Shown: positions 1-6,977, counted from the first letter of the stretch. The stretch: 7,216 bases of DNA from CAYQEC01 sp964569015 (GCA_964569015.1 CAZMSN010000075.1:1-7216); one strand, 5' to 3'. Notes: a model not told the origin generated them from the sequence alone. Numbers and translations: made by a program.

Positions 1-615
<615 letters not shown>

Positions 616-689
616 CGACTGCAGGCAGAGGTGCGATCCCGACTAGCGTCGGCAATGCCCATCGAGACCGCTCGAACCCGGACATCGGC

Positions 690-694
690 GGAGG
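690..694 (+). promoter_or_regulatory. Ribosome binding site for the beta-helix protein
   Basis: GGAGG lies 6 bases before the GTG at 701. It fixes this GTG as the start, since the codons that follow encode a clear signal peptide (Lys, then a hydrophobic core). Confidence 0.75.
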
Positions 695-700
695 TGCCTC

Positions 701-2983
701 GTGAAAACGCCAGGCCACATCCTCGCCGCCGGGTTCGTGCTCGCCGCCGTTCTCGCTGCTCCCGTGGCCGAAGCCGCCCCCGGAGACGCAGTCGTGGCCG
801 CGGACGTCCGGGTCGACGCCACCTTCGAGCACCTGGGCGTGCTGTGGCAGGTCACCGACGACCTCGACCTCGACAGCACCATGAGCCTCGAGTTCCGCCG
901 CGTCGGCGACACGGCGTGGCAACCCGGGGCGCCGGCGGTGCGGGCCTACCCCACGATCCAGGTCCAGGACGATCCGCTCGGTCTCGATTCGTGGGGCGCC
1001 AGCGCCATGTTCCTCGAACCCGGCACCCAATACGAGCTGCGCCTCACCCTCACCGACCCCGACGGCGGTGGCGAGACCCGCACCGTCACCGGAACCACCC
1101 GCACCATGCCCGAACCCGATCCCGATGGGCGCCAGCTCTACGTCGTCCCCGGCAGCGGGGGCGGCAGCGGCTCGGCCGCCGATCCGTTCCAGGGCCTGCA
1201 GGCCGCCGCCGACGCTGCCCAACCCGGCGACACCTTCCACGTCGCCGCCGGCACCTACCAGCCGTTCACGATCGTCACCGGCGGCACCGCCGGGCACCCC
1301 ATCTCCTTGGTCGGCGCCGACGGCGGGGGCGCCGTCATCGACGGAGACGGCACCGACCGGGGCGTCGTCACCATCGGCGAGTACGACCACGTCACCGCCC
1401 ACGTCATCGTCGACGGGTTCACCATCCAGGACGGCCGCTGGGGCATCGACGCCCAGAACACCCAGGACGTCGTGGTGCGGCGCAACACCATCCAGGACGT
1501 CGACTACGGCGTGCTCAACCGGCGGGAGGGTGGCGAGGAGGCGAACCAGACGATCAGCAACAACGTCATCACCGGGCGCACTACCTGGCCGGACAGCGGC
1601 ATCCCCGGTGAACGGGGCATCGACCTGCGCGGCACCGGCAACGTCGTGAGCCACAACCAGGTACGCAACTTCGGGGACTGCATCTCGGTGCAGCCCTTCA
1701 CCGGGCCCTCCTACGGCAACGACGTCTACGGCAACGACGCCGCCTACTGCGTCGACGACGGCATCGAGATCGACTACAACCAGGCGAACGTGCGAGTGTG
1801 GCGCAACCGGGTGACCAACGCCCGCATGGGGGTCTCGGTCCAGCCGATCCGGGGCGGGCCCGCCTACATCTTCCGCAACGAGTTCCTCAACCTCGAGAGC
1901 GCCCCCATCAAGATGCACAACCACACCACCGGGTTCATCGTCGCCCACAACACTGGCATCAAGGTGGACAACGGCTACGGCGACAACGGCGCCATGTGGC
2001 GCAACGCCACCCTCCGCAACAACCTCTTTCTGGGCACCCGCTACGCCTTCGAATTCACCACCGTCGCCGACGAGGGCTTCCGGGACTTCGACTACGACGG
2101 ATGGGGCACCAGCCGCATCGAGGACCCGGGCGGCCCCTGGTTCAAGTGGGATGACGTGCGCTACGACCACGTCGGCGACCTGCCGGCCGGGGTCGAGGAC
2201 CACGGTATCGAGGTTTCGCTGGCCGATCTCGCCGATGCGGCCTACCCGGCGGACTGGGACGTGGCAGTGGCGCCCGGCTCCCAGGACCTGCGCCTCGCCG
2301 CCGGCTCCGACGCCATCGGAGCCGGTGCCCCGCTCGACAATCTCAACGACCCCTTCGGCATCAGCGGCGCGCCGGACCTCGGCGCCCACGAGTACGGGGC
2401 CCCACTCCCCGACTACGGGCCCACCGACGACGACGTGGGGTCGCGGTTCATCGACGTCCCGCGGGGGTCACTGTTCTTTGGCGATGTCGAGTGGTTGGCG
2501 GAGCAGGGGATCACCAAAGGCTGTAACCCGCCGGTCAACGACCGCTACTGCCCCGACGATGCGGTCACCCGGGGTCAGATGGCCGCCTTCCTGGTCCGTG
2601 CCCTCGGCTACGCCGACGACGGAGGAGGGAACCGCTTCAGCGACGACAACGACTCGGTGTTCGAAGCCGACATCGACCGGCTCGCCACCGCCGATGTCAC
2701 CAGAGGCTGTAACCCACCCGTCAACGATCACTACTGCCCCGACGATGCGGTGACCCGGGGCCAGATGGCCGCCTTCCTGGTCCGTGCCCTCGGCTACGCC
2801 GACGACGGAGGCGGCGACCGTTTCGTCGACGACGACACCTCGATCTTCGAAGCCGACATCGACCGGCTCGCCACCGCCGGGGTCACCTACGGCTGCAACC
2901 CGCCCACCAACACCATGTTCTGCCCCACCCAGCCGGTGACCCGGGCCCAGATGGCCGCTTTCCTCCACCGCGCCCTCGGCTGA
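701..2983 (+). CDS. Secreted right-handed beta-helix protein with three C-terminal SLH-like repeats
   Basis: This 760-residue protein starts with GTG behind a good ribosome binding site. Residues 1-25 are a signal peptide (MKTPGH, a hydrophobic core, then AEA before the probable cleavage), so it is exported by Sec. Residues about 30-135 look like an Fn3-type beta-sandwich (LEPGTQYELRLTLTDPDG). Residues about 145-470 form a right-handed parallel beta-helix of the pectate-lyase/NosD type. It opens with PFQGLQAAADAAQPGDTF and VAAGTY, then has many Asn-rich turns such as VVVRRNTIQDVDYGV, ISNNVITG and DDGIEID. The segment SDAIGAGAP to DLGAHEYG (about 536-566) is the usual end of such helices. Residues 583-760 are three SLH-like repeats, which in actinobacteria are thought to hold proteins at the cell surface. 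Members often bind or cleave polysaccharide; I see no residue set proving lyase activity, so function is open. It is probably a single-gene unit, 85 bases after the decarboxylase, and its end faces the TetR gene with 14 bases between stops. Confidence 0.87.
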   Translation: MKTPGHILAAGFVLAAVLAAPVAEAAPGDAVVAADVRVDATFEHLGVLWQVTDDLDLDSTMSLEFRRVGDTAWQPGAPAVRAYPTIQVQDDPLGLDSWGASAMFLEPGTQYELRLTLTDPDGGGETRTVTGTTRTMPEPDPDGRQLYVVPGSGGGSGSAADPFQGLQAAADAAQPGDTFHVAAGTYQPFTIVTGGTAGHPISLVGADGGGAVIDGDGTDRGVVTIGEYDHVTAHVIVDGFTIQDGRWGIDAQNTQDVVVRRNTIQDVDYGVLNRREGGEEANQTISNNVITGRTTWPDSGIPGERGIDLRGTGNVVSHNQVRNFGDCISVQPFTGPSYGNDVYGNDAAYCVDDGIEIDYNQANVRVWRNRVTNARMGVSVQPIRGGPAYIFRNEFLNLESAPIKMHNHTTGFIVAHNTGIKVDNGYGDNGAMWRNATLRNNLFLGTRYAFEFTTVADEGFRDFDYDGWGTSRIEDPGGPWFKWDDVRYDHVGDLPAGVEDHGIEVSLADLADAAYPADWDVAVAPGSQDLRLAAGSDAIGAGAPLDNLNDPFGISGAPDLGAHEYGAPLPDYGPTDDDVGSRFIDVPRGSLFFGDVEWLAEQGITKGCNPPVNDRYCPDDAVTRGQMAAFLVRALGYADDGGGNRFSDDNDSVFEADIDRLATADVTRGCNPPVNDHYCPDDAVTRGQMAAFLVRALGYADDGGGDRFVDDDTSIFEADIDRLATAGVTYGCNPPTNTMFCPTQPVTRAQMAAFLHRALG
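2447..2980 (+). repeat. Three tandem 62-codon SLH-like repeats in the beta-helix gene
   Basis: The repeats cover about residues 583-644, 645-706 and 707-760 and have a period of exactly 186 bases, seen from the GC-N-P-P motif at 2521, 2707 and 2893. Each has the order FxD..., W/RLA...GxT.GC, NPP..., YCP/FCP, then VTRxQMAAFL.RALG. Each carries two cysteines nine residues apart (C608/C617, C670/C679, C732/C741), probably a disulfide per repeat. Copies 1 and 2 are nearly identical in DNA: 2551-2625 against 2737-2811 differ at only two of 75 bases. A 34-base block is identical between copies 2 and 3 (2660-2693 and 2846-2879). Copy 3 is the most diverged and ends the protein. Confidence 0.88.
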
Positions 2984-2997
2984 AAGGGCTCGGGCGG

Positions 2998-3552
2998 TCA
3001 GTCGTCCGGTACGGGGAGGGGCGCGTAGCTGACGAGGGCGGCATCGACGACCGCCGCTCGGTTGGCTGTCAAATCCGCGGCGGGAAGACGCCGCAGCGGC
3101 CGCCAGAGACCACCGACCACCGCTGCTGCCCGCACCATGTCGGCGGAATCGGCACCGGGCCCGGACACTGCACGGGTCAACGCATCCTGCACCTTCCTGA
3201 GACGCTTGCCGACTGTGGGATGGCTCAGCACCGCCCGATCGGTGTCCATCCAGACTGCCAAGCGTTGATTGACCACCAGCACATCGAAGTAGCCGCCGAC
3301 AACTGCTCGGATGCCTTCAGGCCAACCAGGGTCCGGATGCGCTGCGATGACACCTTCGAGCTCGTCGACCAGCGGCTCGGCGAGGGAAATGAGCAGATCG
3401 TCCTTGCTAGTGAAGTGGTAGCTGACCGCGGCCTTCGAGATGTCGAGCGTCGCAGCGATGTCACTGACGCTCGTCCCTTCGTACCCCGCAACCGAGAACA
3501 GCTCGAGCGCGGTGAGTCGAATTTCCTCTCGCCGGTTCTTCCTCGACCGCAT
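2998..3552 (-). CDS. TetR/AcrR-family transcriptional repressor
   Basis: This encodes a 184-residue protein, normal for TetR regulators. The N-terminus has the family DNA-binding domain: RREEIRLTALELFSVAGYEGTS, then the helix-turn-helix at about residues 28-55, with DIAATLDISKAAVSYHFTSK. The rest is an all-helical ligand-binding and dimerisation domain (WMDTDRAVLSHPTVGKRL and after) whose ligand cannot be read from sequence. Family members bind palindromic operators as dimers and release them on binding a small molecule. I chose the ATG at 3552 over the adjacent in-frame GTG at 3555, because no Shine-Dalgarno sequence is visible and a TATAAT box at 3565-3560 would start the mRNA at about 3553. 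Starting at the GTG adds one residue. The gene is divergent from the exported-protein gene at 3650, with a perfect palindrome between them, so it very likely controls that gene and possibly itself. Confidence 0.93.
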   Translation of the reverse strand: MRSRKNRREEIRLTALELFSVAGYEGTSVSDIAATLDISKAAVSYHFTSKDDLLISLAEPLVDELEGVIAAHPDPGWPEGIRAVVGGYFDVLVVNQRLAVWMDTDRAVLSHPTVGKRLRKVQDALTRAVSGPGADSADMVRAAAVVGGLWRPLRRLPAADLTANRAAVVDAALVSYAPLPVPDD

Positions 3553-3559
3553 CACGCGA

Positions 3560-3587
3560 ATTATAGGCTTGACGGACGTCCACCCAA
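3560..3587 (-). promoter_or_regulatory. Probable tetR promoter, giving a leaderless or nearly leaderless mRNA
   Basis: Read on the minus strand, a perfect TATAAT lies at 3565-3560 and a weak -35 (TTGGGT, 3587-3582) 16 bases upstream. Transcription would start at about 3553, directly at the tetR start codon at 3552. The lack of any Shine-Dalgarno sequence agrees with this. Confidence 0.5.
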
Positions 3588-3608
3588 GTGCTAGATATTA
3601 CCTAGACT
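3569..3608 (+). promoter_or_regulatory. Probable promoter region of the secreted/membrane protein pair
   Basis: TTGACG at 3569-3574 is a good -35 match. Possible -10 boxes are TAGATA at 3592-3597 (spacer 17, weak) or GATATT at 3594-3599 (spacer 19). An independent candidate is TAGACT at 3603-3608, which would start the mRNA near 3615 but has no good -35 of its own. Either choice places the palindrome at 3608-3629 across or just after the start of transcription, where a bound repressor would block it. Confidence 0.4.
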
Positions 3609-3629
3609 GACTGGCCGTCCGGCCAGTCA
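3608..3629. promoter_or_regulatory. Likely TetR operator: perfect 9+4+9 inverted repeat
   Basis: The arms TGACTGGCC (3608-3616) and GGCCAGTCA (3621-3629) are exact reverse complements around a 4-base centre. A palindrome of about 20 bases with a GACTGGCC-type arm is the usual shape of a TetR-family operator. It lies 55 bases from the tetR start and 20 bases before the ATG of the divergent gene. In RNA it could also fold as a hairpin, but no U run follows and a Shine-Dalgarno sequence comes right after, so a DNA operator is the better reading. Confidence 0.72.
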
Positions 3630-3636
3630 ACAACCC

Positions 3637-3644
3637 GAGGAGGG
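3637..3644 (+). promoter_or_regulatory. Strong ribosome binding site for the exported protein
   Basis: GAGGAGGG ends 5 bases before the ATG at 3650. It is the strongest Shine-Dalgarno sequence in the window and confirms this start. Confidence 0.8.
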
Positions 3645-3649
3645 TTGCG

Positions 3650-4624
3650 ATGAGCAAGGTTCGCTCGTCACGCCACACCAACCGAGCTTGGCTGCTCATG
3701 CTCACCATGTCGATGGTCCTCGTTGTAGCCGCAGCACCAGCGAGCCAGTCCGCCGAACCAACACAGGTGAACGGCGTGCAGCTCGTGAGCTCGCAGGTCG
3801 ACCCGTCAGGAGCAGTCACCGCGACCTTCTCCAACGGAGTGACGGTGACGGCCAGCGAAGGCGCCACGATCGAGTTCACCACCAGGACCGCGCCAGACGG
3901 CAGGTCCGGATCCACGGATGTGTCCATCGCTCCTCCCGAGGTCCCAGGCGACAGACTGGACGAAGCCGCTGCAGCCTACGCGGCCGCCGGCCGGTCACCG
4001 ATCGGCGACGCCCTCGCCAGCGGGCTCACGATGAACGATCTCGAGAACCTCGGGCTGCTGTCCACCGAAGAACTCCTATCCACAGAAGAGCTGCCCAGCG
4101 CCGTTCCAATGAACGCGGTGGGGCTCCCCGATGGCACTCTCGCCGCTACCGGCAGCATCTTCGACTCGGGCTGCCTCACGATCGACTCGTCGGTGTACTG
4201 GCACGGCTGCTACACCCGCTACACGACATCCGACTCCGACCCAAACAACTACTACGTCGGCGACAGGAGCCAAGGTACTGGGCATGGCAAGGGCGTGTGG
4301 TATCTCAAGACGGGACGAGTCGATCACCGGTATGCGTCGACGACCACGGTGGTCATGTTCAATCCCGCTGGGGATGTCAAGTCGTCCGATTGCGAAACGC
4401 GGTCGTTCACACTCTCGGCCTACGGCGTCACGCTGCTGAGTTCGGTGTCCGTGTGCCCAACGAAGATCTCGATCACCAAGACGACGAGTCGCTACTACAC
4501 GCAATGGAACGGCAAGGTGAGAGCAACGAACGTGGCGACCACCGCAGAGGACTTCGCCAAGGTTCCCAACGGCAAGTCATCGGGCTTCAACTTCCACATC
4601 TACGAATACCATGCACTCATCTAG
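3650..4624 (+). CDS. Exported protein of unknown function, TetR-linked
   Basis: I do not recognise the family of this 324-residue protein. Residues 1-35 form a signal peptide: a basic start (KVRSSRHTNR), a hydrophobic core at 14-30, and a probable cleavage after SQSA. Residues about 38-95 are beta-rich (VNGVQLVSSQV, GAVTATFSNGVTVTASEG). Residues about 101-150 are more helical and include a tandem LSTEEL/LSTEEL at 137-148. Residues about 165-324 look like a separate beta-rich domain with many Tyr, Trp and His residues (SVYWHGCYTRY, NNYYVGDRSQGTGHGKG). This part has the protein's only four cysteines (175, 187, 248, 269), suggesting two disulfides after export. No catalytic motif is evident. The gene has a strong ribosome binding site, sits behind the TetR operator, and overlaps the next gene by 14 bases, so the two are probably co-expressed. 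Its DNA is less GC-rich than the neighbouring beta-helix gene. Confidence 0.8.
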   Translation: MSKVRSSRHTNRAWLLMLTMSMVLVVAAAPASQSAEPTQVNGVQLVSSQVDPSGAVTATFSNGVTVTASEGATIEFTTRTAPDGRSGSTDVSIAPPEVPGDRLDEAAAAYAAAGRSPIGDALASGLTMNDLENLGLLSTEELLSTEELPSAVPMNAVGLPDGTLAATGSIFDSGCLTIDSSVYWHGCYTRYTTSDSDPNNYYVGDRSQGTGHGKGVWYLKTGRVDHRYASTTTVVMFNPAGDVKSSDCETRSFTLSAYGVTLLSSVSVCPTKISITKTTSRYYTQWNGKVRATNVATTAEDFAKVPNGKSSGFNFHIYEYHALI

Positions 4625-5000
4625 GACCCAAACCGGCGTGCCCGCCCCGAAGCCCCACGCCTTCACGCCGCTCCCGCCGCTTGTCGTCATCGTCGCCGGT
4701 CTGCTCGTGGTGTTTCTGGGGGGCTGGTGGCTCGGACGGGTGACCGCCCCAGACGACACCCGCGTGGTCAGGGGGGTCATCACGGACATGTCCGAGACGG
4801 GTTCGAGCGTATGCATCGGTCCCACCATGGACGCCGACATCGATGACGTGGAGTGCCAGAGGCCGCTGGTGTTCCCCGGCGACTCCCCTCCTCCTGTCGG
4901 CACCAGGGTCAAGGCAAGATACGCGGTGATCCCGACAGCCGAGAGTGATTCACTCGGCCTCGGAGTGTGGCTCTACATCTTCCCGGACCCCGACGAGTAG
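4611..5000 (+). CDS. Small single-pass membrane protein of unknown function
   Basis: This 129-residue protein starts inside the previous gene (14-base overlap, different frame) without a visible ribosome binding site, which suggests translational coupling. Residues 1-22 are polar and Pro-rich. Residues about 23-42 are one strong transmembrane segment ending in GGWWLGR. Residues about 50-125 form a small, mostly beta domain (VVRGVITDMSETGSSVCIG, then VGTRVKARYAVIP) with two cysteines, C68 and C82. By length and strand pattern it could be an OB-like barrel, but that is inference. With Arg after the membrane segment and cysteines in the C-terminal domain, the topology is uncertain; a signal-anchor with the C-terminal domain outside seems likely. 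No family is recognised. Context points to a partner of the exported protein upstream. It ends 13 bases from the convergent exporter gene. Confidence 0.75.
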   Translation: MHSSRTQTGVPAPKPHAFTPLPPLVVIVAGLLVVFLGGWWLGRVTAPDDTRVVRGVITDMSETGSSVCIGPTMDADIDDVECQRPLVFPGDSPPPVGTRVKARYAVIPTAESDSLGLGVWLYIFPDPDE

Positions 5001-5013
5001 CCCCGCCGCCGCC

Positions 5014-5619
5014 CTACTGCTCGGTGAAGGCCAACTTGACGGCGAAGCCGGCCAGCAGCGCCGCCATCGACCGCTGCAGCCACTGCCGCAGCGCGGCCTT
5101 CTGCAGGAAGGCGTCCCGCACCCCGGCGGCGGCGACGGCGTACACCGCGAACACGGCGAGGGTGAGGGCCATGAACACCGCCCCGAGCCAGAGCAGCGAG
5201 ACGGTGGCGGCATCGACAAAGAGGAACTGCGGGAGGAAGGCGAAGAAGAACACCGTCAGCTTCGGGTTGAGCAGGTTGAGCAGGATGCCCCGCACGATCA
5301 CCCGCATCGCTCCGGCGGGATTCTCTCCGTGGTTGTCGAAGGTGGCCGTCTTGGCGCGCGCCATCGACACCGCCAGGAACAGCAGGTAGGCGACCCCGGC
5401 GTACTTGAGGACCCGGAAGGCGAGCGCCCCGGCGTGCATGAACCCGGAGAGCCCGAACACGGCGGCGAGCAGGTGGGGGACGATCCCGAGGGTGCAACCG
5501 ATCGCAGCGATCAGCCCACGGCGCCGCCCCCCGGCCAGCGCCACTGACACGGTGTAGATGACCCCGGTGCCCGGCATCACCACGACGACCAGCGAGGTGA
5601 TCAGGAACTCGATGCCCAT
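5014..5619 (-). CDS. LysE/RhtB-family amino-acid (metabolite) exporter
   Basis: This 201-residue protein has about six hydrophobic segments and the length typical of LysE/RhtB exporters, inner-membrane proteins that pump out amino acids or derivatives with the proton gradient. Family marks are the N-terminal segment with MPGTG at 15-19, the basic cytoplasmic loop GGRRRGLIAAIGCTLG (30-45), and the hallmark NPK..VFFFAFLPQF at 118-132. The start is the ATG at 5619, preceded by a good ribosome binding site. The longer in-frame start at 5673 adds 18 residues (AVPGGAVTFPETRGGRR) that are not membrane-like and has no ribosome binding site. The usual PGP of the first helix reads PGT here. The exported compound cannot be told. 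It lies 108 bases downstream of the fic gene on the same strand, and I saw no strong promoter between them. Confidence 0.9.
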   Translation of the reverse strand: MGIEFLITSLVVVVMPGTGVIYTVSVALAGGRRRGLIAAIGCTLGIVPHLLAAVFGLSGFMHAGALAFRVLKYAGVAYLLFLAVSMARAKTATFDNHGENPAGAMRVIVRGILLNLLNPKLTVFFFAFLPQFLFVDAATVSLLWLGAVFMALTLAVFAVYAVAAAGVRDAFLQKAALRQWLQRSMAALLAGFAVKLAFTEQ

Positions 5620-5626
5620 GCGCCGT

Positions 5627-5633
5627 CCTCCCC
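5627..5633 (-). promoter_or_regulatory. Ribosome binding site that decides the exporter start
   Basis: On the minus strand GGGGAGG lies 7 bases before the ATG at 5619. No comparable sequence precedes the upstream ATG at 5673. Confidence 0.7.
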
Positions 5634-5727
5634 TGGTTTCCGGGAAGGTTACCGCGCCGCCGGGAACCGCCATCTGCCGGAGCGATCAGGCTGCCTCGGG
5701 ACACGAGCGAAGTGATACCGCGTCCGG

Positions 5728-6873
5728 TTAGCCGGCAGGTGCAAACGGATCTGAGTCGTCGCGGCGACCCCGCGCCTCGACGATCGCACGCCACATGTCC
5801 GCCAAGGCGGTGTCCCTGACGTAGAAGCGGCCGCGCTTCTCGCCGTGCGGTTTCAGCAATCCGACGTCAACGAGCCTGGCGAGGTCCCGCGTCGCCGTCT
5901 GCTCTGTGATCTCGCCCAGCTCTCCGATCGCTGCTCGATACGTACCGTTCCTCACCCGTAGCCCTATTGCCGCATCAGAGAGGGCGAGAATGGTGCGACC
6001 GGGAAGGCCGTATTGGCCCACGAGTCGCTCGAGCTCATCCCAGAGACGTTCGCTCTCCCGGACACGACGGAGCAATGTTCTGGCCTGCCGAAGGTGGGCC
6101 GTCAAGATGAATCGCACCCAAGGCCGGGTATCTCGCTCCGGCTGCCACTCGCCGCCTCCGACGACGGCGAGCACGTCGTAGTAGGCCCGCGTGTTGCGTC
6201 CCAGGTACTCCTCGATACTGACGAAGACCGGGGCGAGTATCCCCTCCCGAGCGAGGACGAGGCTCTGCAGGCACCTGGCCATTCGTCCGTTGCCATCTCG
6301 AAAAGGGTGGATCATGACGAGATTCAGGTGTGCCATTCCCGCTCGGATCAGGGGTGGGGCCTCGTCGCTCCGATTCAGGTCCTCGATCAGCTCATGCATG
6401 AGCGGCTGTACCTCGTCGAACGGGGCGCCTTCGTAGACGATCTCGCCTGTTTCCTCGTTGCGTACGTAAATGCTGCCCGGTCGCCAGAGACCAGGGCTCT
6501 TGTGGAGATCGTGACTCGTCATCATGAAGTGGAGGCTCTTCAGGAGCTGCTCGCTGTAAGTGAAGTCGGGGTCGGTTGCGAGCTGGAGGATGTAGGTCAT
6601 CGCATCGCGGTAGCCGCTCAGAGCCAACCTCGTCTCCTCACTTGCGTCCAGCGGGTCTTCGCCGACGGCCACCGCTGCGGCGTCGTCCAGTTCGGCCGTG
6701 TACCCCTCGATCGTGTTGGAGCCCTGGATCGCACGCGCAAACGACAGCCGGCGGAGTGATCCCAGCCAGCGGCGCGGCTCGTAGAGCTGCCATCGCAACT
6801 GAGCCCTCAGGTCCTCGATCTGGACCAGAACTTCACGCTCCGGCTCGTGGAGTTCCGGCGTGAGAAACAACAT
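5728..6873 (-). CDS. Fic-domain protein (probable AMP-transferase) with inhibitory motif and winged helix
   Basis: This 381-residue protein has the complete Fic active-site motif HPFRDGNGRMAR at 189-200, with catalytic His189, phosphate-binding Asp193/Asn195/Gly196 and Arg197/Arg200. The flap is at about 133-150 (GSIYVRNEETGEIVYEGAPF). Upstream, SNTIEG at 52-57 fits the (S/T)xxxE(G/N) inhibitory helix of class II Fic proteins, whose Glu (here Glu56) blocks productive ATP binding. Thus the enzyme is probably self-inhibited and needs no separate antitoxin. Residues about 290-365 look like a winged helix (TATRDLARLVDVGLLKPHG, then GRFYV), common in this Fic/DUF4172-like group and suggesting DNA binding. 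Known members transfer AMP from ATP to hydroxyl side chains of target proteins; the target here is unknown. The ATG at 6873 has GGAG 8 bases upstream. The gene is divergent from valS and has its own promoter region. Confidence 0.93.
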   Translation of the reverse strand: MLFLTPELHEPEREVLVQIEDLRAQLRWQLYEPRRWLGSLRRLSFARAIQGSNTIEGYTAELDDAAAVAVGEDPLDASEETRLALSGYRDAMTYILQLATDPDFTYSEQLLKSLHFMMTSHDLHKSPGLWRPGSIYVRNEETGEIVYEGAPFDEVQPLMHELIEDLNRSDEAPPLIRAGMAHLNLVMIHPFRDGNGRMARCLQSLVLAREGILAPVFVSIEEYLGRNTRAYYDVLAVVGGGEWQPERDTRPWVRFILTAHLRQARTLLRRVRESERLWDELERLVGQYGLPGRTILALSDAAIGLRVRNGTYRAAIGELGEITEQTATRDLARLVDVGLLKPHGEKRGRFYVRDTALADMWRAIVEARGRRDDSDPFAPAG

Positions 6874-6901
6874 GCGTGTAACTCCGATACTATCGATCTC
6901 A

Positions 6902-6922
6902 GTGATGGATACTAACCATCAC
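6902..6922. repeat. 7+7+7 inverted repeat over the fic -10 box, candidate operator
   Basis: GTGATGG (6902-6908) and CCATCAC (6916-6922) are exact reverse complements around a 7-base centre. The predicted fic -10 box (6914-6909) lies inside the repeat. A protein bound here would block fic transcription. The winged helix of the Fic protein itself is one candidate binder. Confidence 0.45.
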
Positions 6923-6937
6923 CGCGGAGCGGGACAA
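6909..6937 (-). promoter_or_regulatory. Probable fic promoter
   Basis: On the minus strand TTGTCC (6937-6932), a 17-base spacer and TAGTAT (6914-6909) make a fair sigma-70-type promoter. The mRNA would start near 6902, giving a leader of about 29 bases that contains the GGAG ribosome binding site at 6885-6882. Confidence 0.45.
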
Positions 6938-6977
6938 CGTTCAACCACCCAACAGCCGCCGGCTGCTCGGTCCCGAC

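Noticed and set aside
639..652. Small hairpin CCGAC-TAGC-GTCGG after the decarboxylase gene, as a terminator
   Set aside because: The stem is only five base pairs and is not followed by T residues.
4938..4958. Hairpin GCC-GA-GAGTG-ATT-CACTC-GGC near the end of the small membrane protein gene, as a terminator
   Set aside because: It lies within the coding sequence, has a bulge and a 3-base loop, and no T run follows.
5620..5673. Longer exporter start at the ATG at 5673
   Set aside because: The added 18 residues are not part of a typical LysE N-terminus, there is no ribosome binding site there, and a good one precedes the ATG at 5619.
5719..5738. CCGG-TTAG-CCGG inverted repeat at the fic stop codon, as a terminator
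   Set aside because: The stem is four base pairs and no T run follows on the minus strand; such GC palindromes are expected by chance here.
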